Assembly (NCBI GenBank): GCA_023137005.1 | Contig: JAGLQE010000242.1 | Coordinates: 1-8,736, forward strand | Reading direction: 5' to 3' | From: Thermoplasmata archaeon | GTDB lineage: Archaea > Thermoplasmatota > Thermoplasmata > SG8-5 > JAGLSY01 | DNA length: 8,736 bases | Part shown: positions 5,867 through 8,736 of the stretch, piece by piece | Numbering within the stretch: the stretch's first letter is position 1 | How the letters are laid out: each line of letters opens with the position of its first letter | Made by a program: the position numbers and the translations under genes | Notes under the pieces: model-generated | What the model was told of the DNA's origin: nothing | Seen by the model: only the letters and a program-made list of their open reading frames with translations | Databases searched by the model: none

Positions 5867-8542
5867 ATGGGATACAAACCCCGGAATATATATGATATTT
5901 TAAATCTGAAGGCGATCATCCCATTGATCATAATATCATTGATATTCTCATCTCAATATGCGTTTTTCATGGATGCCGCAGAGGGAGCTGGATTTCCGGG
6001 ATACACGATCAGTGGCCTGGTAAGGAATAATGAAGGGGTCGCAATAAAGAATGCGAGTGTATCTGTTGAGAATATGAGAACTGGTGACATTGAGATCACA
6101 GCAACAGATATGATCGGAAGATATATCGTCGACATATCGAATTACCCGTCCGGCTATCTGGTAGGGGACATGATATTATCTTCTGCTTTCAAGAATGGCT
6201 TTGGAGGAAATAATACCGGTCTGGTATTATCATCTGGTTCTGGCTCGATAATCAATATTACCATTGAAGATGTGCTGGTGCCCGAGTTCCACGATCTTGA
6301 TTGTATTGGGGATCGATCAGATGAGCTAATAATATTCTCTGTGAATGTATCTGACAATATTGAGGTGACTGGTGTTGATGTATTTTATCTCACTCCTTCC
6401 ATGTCTGATTTTTCACCCATGGCCATGGTCTTAAATTCTGGTAATTCTTCGAATGGAGCCTGGAGTGCCCAGATACCGGATGTCGAGGTGACTGGTCTGA
6501 TGTATTATTATTTTTCAGCAATGGATTCATCCTCCAATATCAATGCCACTTCGATCATGTCCAAAGAGATATTGCATGGAAATTCACATTCCTTCTCGAT
6601 CTTTCTACCTGCTTCTACTGTGGCGGGTGAGGAATTTAGCATGATAGTGAATGTACTTGACAAATATGGGAACCAAGTTACAGATTATTCTCAGGAGATC
6701 GTTTTGAAGACCACAGACCCGTATTATCCCGATGGTGAGATAGGATCCTACACATTCTCAATATCTGATAATGGCAGTCATGTATTCGATCTGGTCCAGT
6801 TATTCAAGGCAGGGCCCCAGTGGCTCGAGGCCGAGGAAAAAGACAATGCTTCGATGAACGGGGCTTCCATGATCCTTGTGATATCGAGTATCCCGGATGC
6901 GATCGTACTTGTGCCCGACAATTCTACGATCACCGCAGGTGATCCCCAACCCTATGTCCTGATACTGCATGATGAGTATGCCAACCCTACATTTGCTAAT
7001 ATGGATTATGAGTTCTCTCTATCATCGGAGTCTGCCACTGGCACCTTCTCATCGGGATCCACGATCACGATATCCAGCGGTGAGGCACAGGCAATATTCT
7101 ACTACAGTGATACAACAGCGTCTCCATCGAGTACAATGTCTATCACAGCTTATAATTCGATATTGGGCTCCTGCAATGCCTCGATACGGGTGATATCATC
7201 CAATGGAAGTCATTGGGCCATCACCCCCGATCACTATACTTCGCCTGCCGGTGAGATGATATTGTTGACGATCCAACTTATCGATCAATTCGGGAACCAA
7301 GCGAATGTGAACACTACAACAGACATACAACTCATGACATCTTCTGAAACTGGTATCTTTCTGACAAATGATTCTGTTGTGAGAACTCTATCCATCACTC
7401 CTGAAGATGATGCAATATATTGTTATTACCTGGACAATGTGTCCCATAATGCTCCAACGGTCATTAGAATGAACAATGGAACCTTTTATGGTGATGGTCT
7501 TTCGATCTTCAATATATCATCTGCGATCGTGACAGACATACAGTTGAAGGCTGAATTCGATACATACATTGCAGGTCAGGATTTCGATCTTTCAATATAT
7601 GCCTTTGATATCTTTGGAAATCTTGCAACACCCTCTGGATATACATTCATGGTGATGTCCACGGACGAACAGGCTCTCAATAAGACAGTGAGCTCAACAG
7701 GCACCCCGATAGAGGTCTTCGAATATGCACTGTTCACATCAGGTCCTCAGAAGATATCTGTCAAAGTGCTTGATGAGGACATCTCTTCAAATATCACTTT
7801 AAATATTCTATCGAATGTGATGGACAAATTAAAAATATCCACCATGGGCCATGTCGATGCTGGAGAACCATTCTCATGTGTGGTGTCAATATTGGATGGA
7901 TTTGACAATACTGTTATGAACTATTCCGGGGATGTGGAATTCTTTTCCGATGACACTTATCCCGCTGTCCTGCCGCCCCCATATACTTATTCTGTTCAAG
8001 ACAAAGGAAGTCATTTGTTCAAGGACAGTTTCATATTATATATCACACCCAGTAAGAACCTAACTGCTATGGCCCTTAATGAGAATATCAGTATTACACA
8101 AGAAATAACCATACTGGACAATTCGAGGCCGAGTGCCTTTTTTGACCATGGTGCTTACCCCGAGATCAATATGGATAAGATGATCTTCAACCTTCAGGTC
8201 TTTGATAATATCCAGATCGAAGAAGTAAAGATGTATTACAGTTTTGACGATCTGACCTATTCATGTGTCAATATGTCCCAGGTATCGGGCAATTACTCAA
8301 CAGGCATTGGCAATTATTCCACGGAATTCTCTATATCGACCACCGGAGATCTTCATGTATATTTCTCTGTTTCAGATGGAAGTAATATCGTGGATGTATA
8401 TGGTCCCCAAGATATGCCATATATGTTCAATGTCGCTCATGATGACTATGAATTGCTGGTCTACATCATTGTGTTCGTATTATTGGCAAGTATAATTGCC
8501 TCTGTGGTGATATTCTCTATACAGAAAGGCCTCAAACCATGA
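5867..8542 (+). CDS. Membrane-anchored surface protein with CnaB-like, Ig-like and five Big-type repeats
   Basis: This is an 891-residue protein. Domains in order are: signal sequence or signal anchor (hydrophobic about 16-34, possible cleavage near 37-42), carboxypeptidase-regulatory/CnaB-like domain (about 46-133, with SGYL-x-GD), Ig-like domain (about 138-235, with a YYYFSAMD motif), five Big/invasin-like repeats (about 243-750), a second Ig-like domain (about 753-857, with VYFSVSDGSN), membrane helix (about 862-885) and a short tail. About 25 N-x-S/T sequons point to an exposed, glycosylated protein. No catalytic residues are recognisable. The ATG at 5867 is preferred because later ATGs would remove the signal sequence. 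It lacks a strong Shine-Dalgarno site (only TGAT at 5860-5863). It follows the 179-aa gene by four bases, so co-transcription is likely. Unlike the giant protein, its C-terminus has no PEF motif. An adhesin or S-layer-associated role is inferred from architecture only. Confidence 0.93.
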   Translation: MGYKPRNIYDILNLKAIIPLIIISLIFSSQYAFFMDAAEGAGFPGYTISGLVRNNEGVAIKNASVSVENMRTGDIEITATDMIGRYIVDISNYPSGYLVGDMILSSAFKNGFGGNNTGLVLSSGSGSIINITIEDVLVPEFHDLDCIGDRSDELIIFSVNVSDNIEVTGVDVFYLTPSMSDFSPMAMVLNSGNSSNGAWSAQIPDVEVTGLMYYYFSAMDSSSNINATSIMSKEILHGNSHSFSIFLPASTVAGEEFSMIVNVLDKYGNQVTDYSQEIVLKTTDPYYPDGEIGSYTFSISDNGSHVFDLVQLFKAGPQWLEAEEKDNASMNGASMILVISSIPDAIVLVPDNSTITAGDPQPYVLILHDEYANPTFANMDYEFSLSSESATGTFSSGSTITISSGEAQAIFYYSDTTASPSSTMSITAYNSILGSCNASIRVISSNGSHWAITPDHYTSPAGEMILLTIQLIDQFGNQANVNTTTDIQLMTSSETGIFLTNDSVVRTLSITPEDDAIYCYYLDNVSHNAPTVIRMNNGTFYGDGLSIFNISSAIVTDIQLKAEFDTYIAGQDFDLSIYAFDIFGNLATPSGYTFMVMSTDEQALNKTVSSTGTPIEVFEYALFTSGPQKISVKVLDEDISSNITLNILSNVMDKLKISTMGHVDAGEPFSCVVSILDGFDNTVMNYSGDVEFFSDDTYPAVLPPPYTYSVQDKGSHLFKDSFILYITPSKNLTAMALNENISITQEITILDNSRPSAFFDHGAYPEINMDKMIFNLQVFDNIQIEEVKMYYSFDDLTYSCVNMSQVSGNYSTGIGNYSTEFSISTTGDLHVYFSVSDGSNIVDVYGPQDMPYMFNVAHDDYELLVYIIVFVLLASIIASVVIFSIQKGLKP
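6593..8116 (+). repeat. Five tandem Big/invasin-like protein repeats
   Basis: Units begin near 6593, 6890, 7202, 7523 and 7820, each about 96-108 residues. Every unit has an AG pair followed about 11 residues later by D-x-(Y/F)-(G/A/D)-N: AG at residues 253, 357, 461, 569 and 665, and DKYGN, DEYAN, DQFGN, DIFGN and DGFDN at 265, 369, 473, 581 and 677. The first and last units keep the fuller pattern with YTF/YTY and a D-x-GSH strand. This is typical of Big-type beta-sandwich repeats in long bacterial and archaeal surface proteins. Units are joined by short I-(S/L)-S linkers. DNA identity between copies is low, so the array is old. Confidence 0.75.
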
Positions 8543-8610
8543 TCTTGGAAAATGAGGATCAGAATAAATGATGGGTCAGAATAGTTGATATGACCGGATA
8601 TATTCTATAA

Positions 8611-8627
8611 CTTAAATCTTTTATAAT
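8611..8627 (+). promoter_or_regulatory. Candidate archaeal TATA-type promoter for proS
   Basis: The 102 bases between the surface gene and proS (8543-8644) become AT-rich towards the end. Two TATA-like boxes are visible: CTTAAATC (8611-8618) and TTTATAAT (8620-8627). With the usual archaeal spacing of about 25 bases to the start of transcription, the first would give a nearly leaderless mRNA for the ATG at 8645. The second would start transcription just inside that ATG and favour the ATG at 8660. No clear BRE element or upstream terminator stands out. Confidence 0.4.
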
Positions 8628-8644
8628 ATGAATGATTGGCGAGG

Positions 8645-8736
8645 ATGGTGTCAGGTAAGATGATCAAACCCGAGGAATTCAATGATTGGTACACGGATAT
8701 CGTAGAGAACGCCGGTATGTGCGATAAGAGATATCC
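8645..8736 (+). CDS. proS: Prolyl-tRNA synthetase, archaeal/eukaryotic type (3' partial)
   Basis: Only the first 30 residues are visible before the right edge. The segment KPEEFNDWYTDIVENAG followed by DKRYP matches the conserved N-terminus of archaeal/eukaryotic-type class II prolyl-tRNA synthetases, which charge tRNA(Pro) with proline in the cytoplasm. The frame has a stop at 8633, so the possible starts are TTG 8636, ATG 8645 and ATG 8660. ATG 8645 is given here and keeps five extra residues. ATG 8660 has a GGTG Shine-Dalgarno-like site nine bases upstream and is a real alternative. The gene is separated from the surface operon by about 100 bases and probably has its own promoter. As a housekeeping gene it says little about the function of the surface genes, but it supports an archaeal origin. 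The family call rests on a short stretch. Confidence 0.8.
   Translation, partial: MVSGKMIKPEEFNDWYTDIVENAGMCDKRY

Noticed and set aside
5572..5931. 119-codon open frame on the minus strand
   Set aside because: It is antisense to the 179-aa gene and the start of the next. Its Phe/Leu-rich stretch is the complement of the poly-A tract, and no domain is visible.
8539..8571. Ten-codon open frame overlapping the stop of the 891-aa gene by ATGA
   Set aside because: It is too short, has no ribosome site of note and no recognisable peptide. An ATGA at a stop codon is common by chance.
8581..8607. Palindromic operator in the intergenic region (ATATGACCGGATAT)
   Set aside because: The arms do not pair around the CCGG centre. 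It is a direct rather than inverted likeness and is too short to call.

Overview
The window looks archaeal, most likely an uncultured member of Thermoplasmatota or a related euryarchaeal lineage (the phylum is inference). The reasons are the archaeal/eukaryotic-type start of a prolyl-tRNA synthetase at the right edge, a short AT-rich TATA-type promoter region with no bacterial -35/-10 pair, and secreted multi-repeat proteins ending in a membrane helix plus a basic tail. All genes are on the + strand. No RNA genes, insertion sequences, CRISPR arrays or origins were seen.

Positions 2-8542 hold a tightly packed run of three cell-surface genes. The first, cut off at the left edge, encodes a giant protein. 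Twelve DUF11-type beta-sandwich repeats of about 127 residues fill positions 2-4573. An Ig-like domain, a carboxypeptidase-regulatory/CnaB-like domain and a C-terminus resembling an archaeal PEF-CTERM sorting tail follow. Its stop codon overlaps the start of the second gene (ATGA, 5323-5326), which encodes a 179-residue protein: signal peptide, one CnaB-like domain, membrane helix and lysine-rich tail. Four bases later (5867) starts the third gene, 891 residues: signal sequence, CnaB-like domain, Ig-like domain, five Big/invasin-like repeats, a second Ig-like domain and a C-terminal membrane helix.

The three products share domain types, carry many N-glycosylation sequons and appear co-transcribed and partly translationally coupled. 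I infer a multi-component surface assembly (adhesin, stalk or S-layer-associated). No catalytic domain is visible, and the operon promoter lies outside the window.

After about 100 intergenic bases with AT-rich promoter candidates, the 5' end of proS begins (8645 or 8660) and runs off the right edge.

The strongest points for a second look are: a Lys / Asp-or-Glu / Asn triad kept in all twelve DUF11 repeats, which could make self-formed isopeptide cross-links; the PEF-CTERM-like tail; and poly-A runs at the gene 2/3 junction, where loss of a single A would fuse the two proteins in a topologically sensible way.
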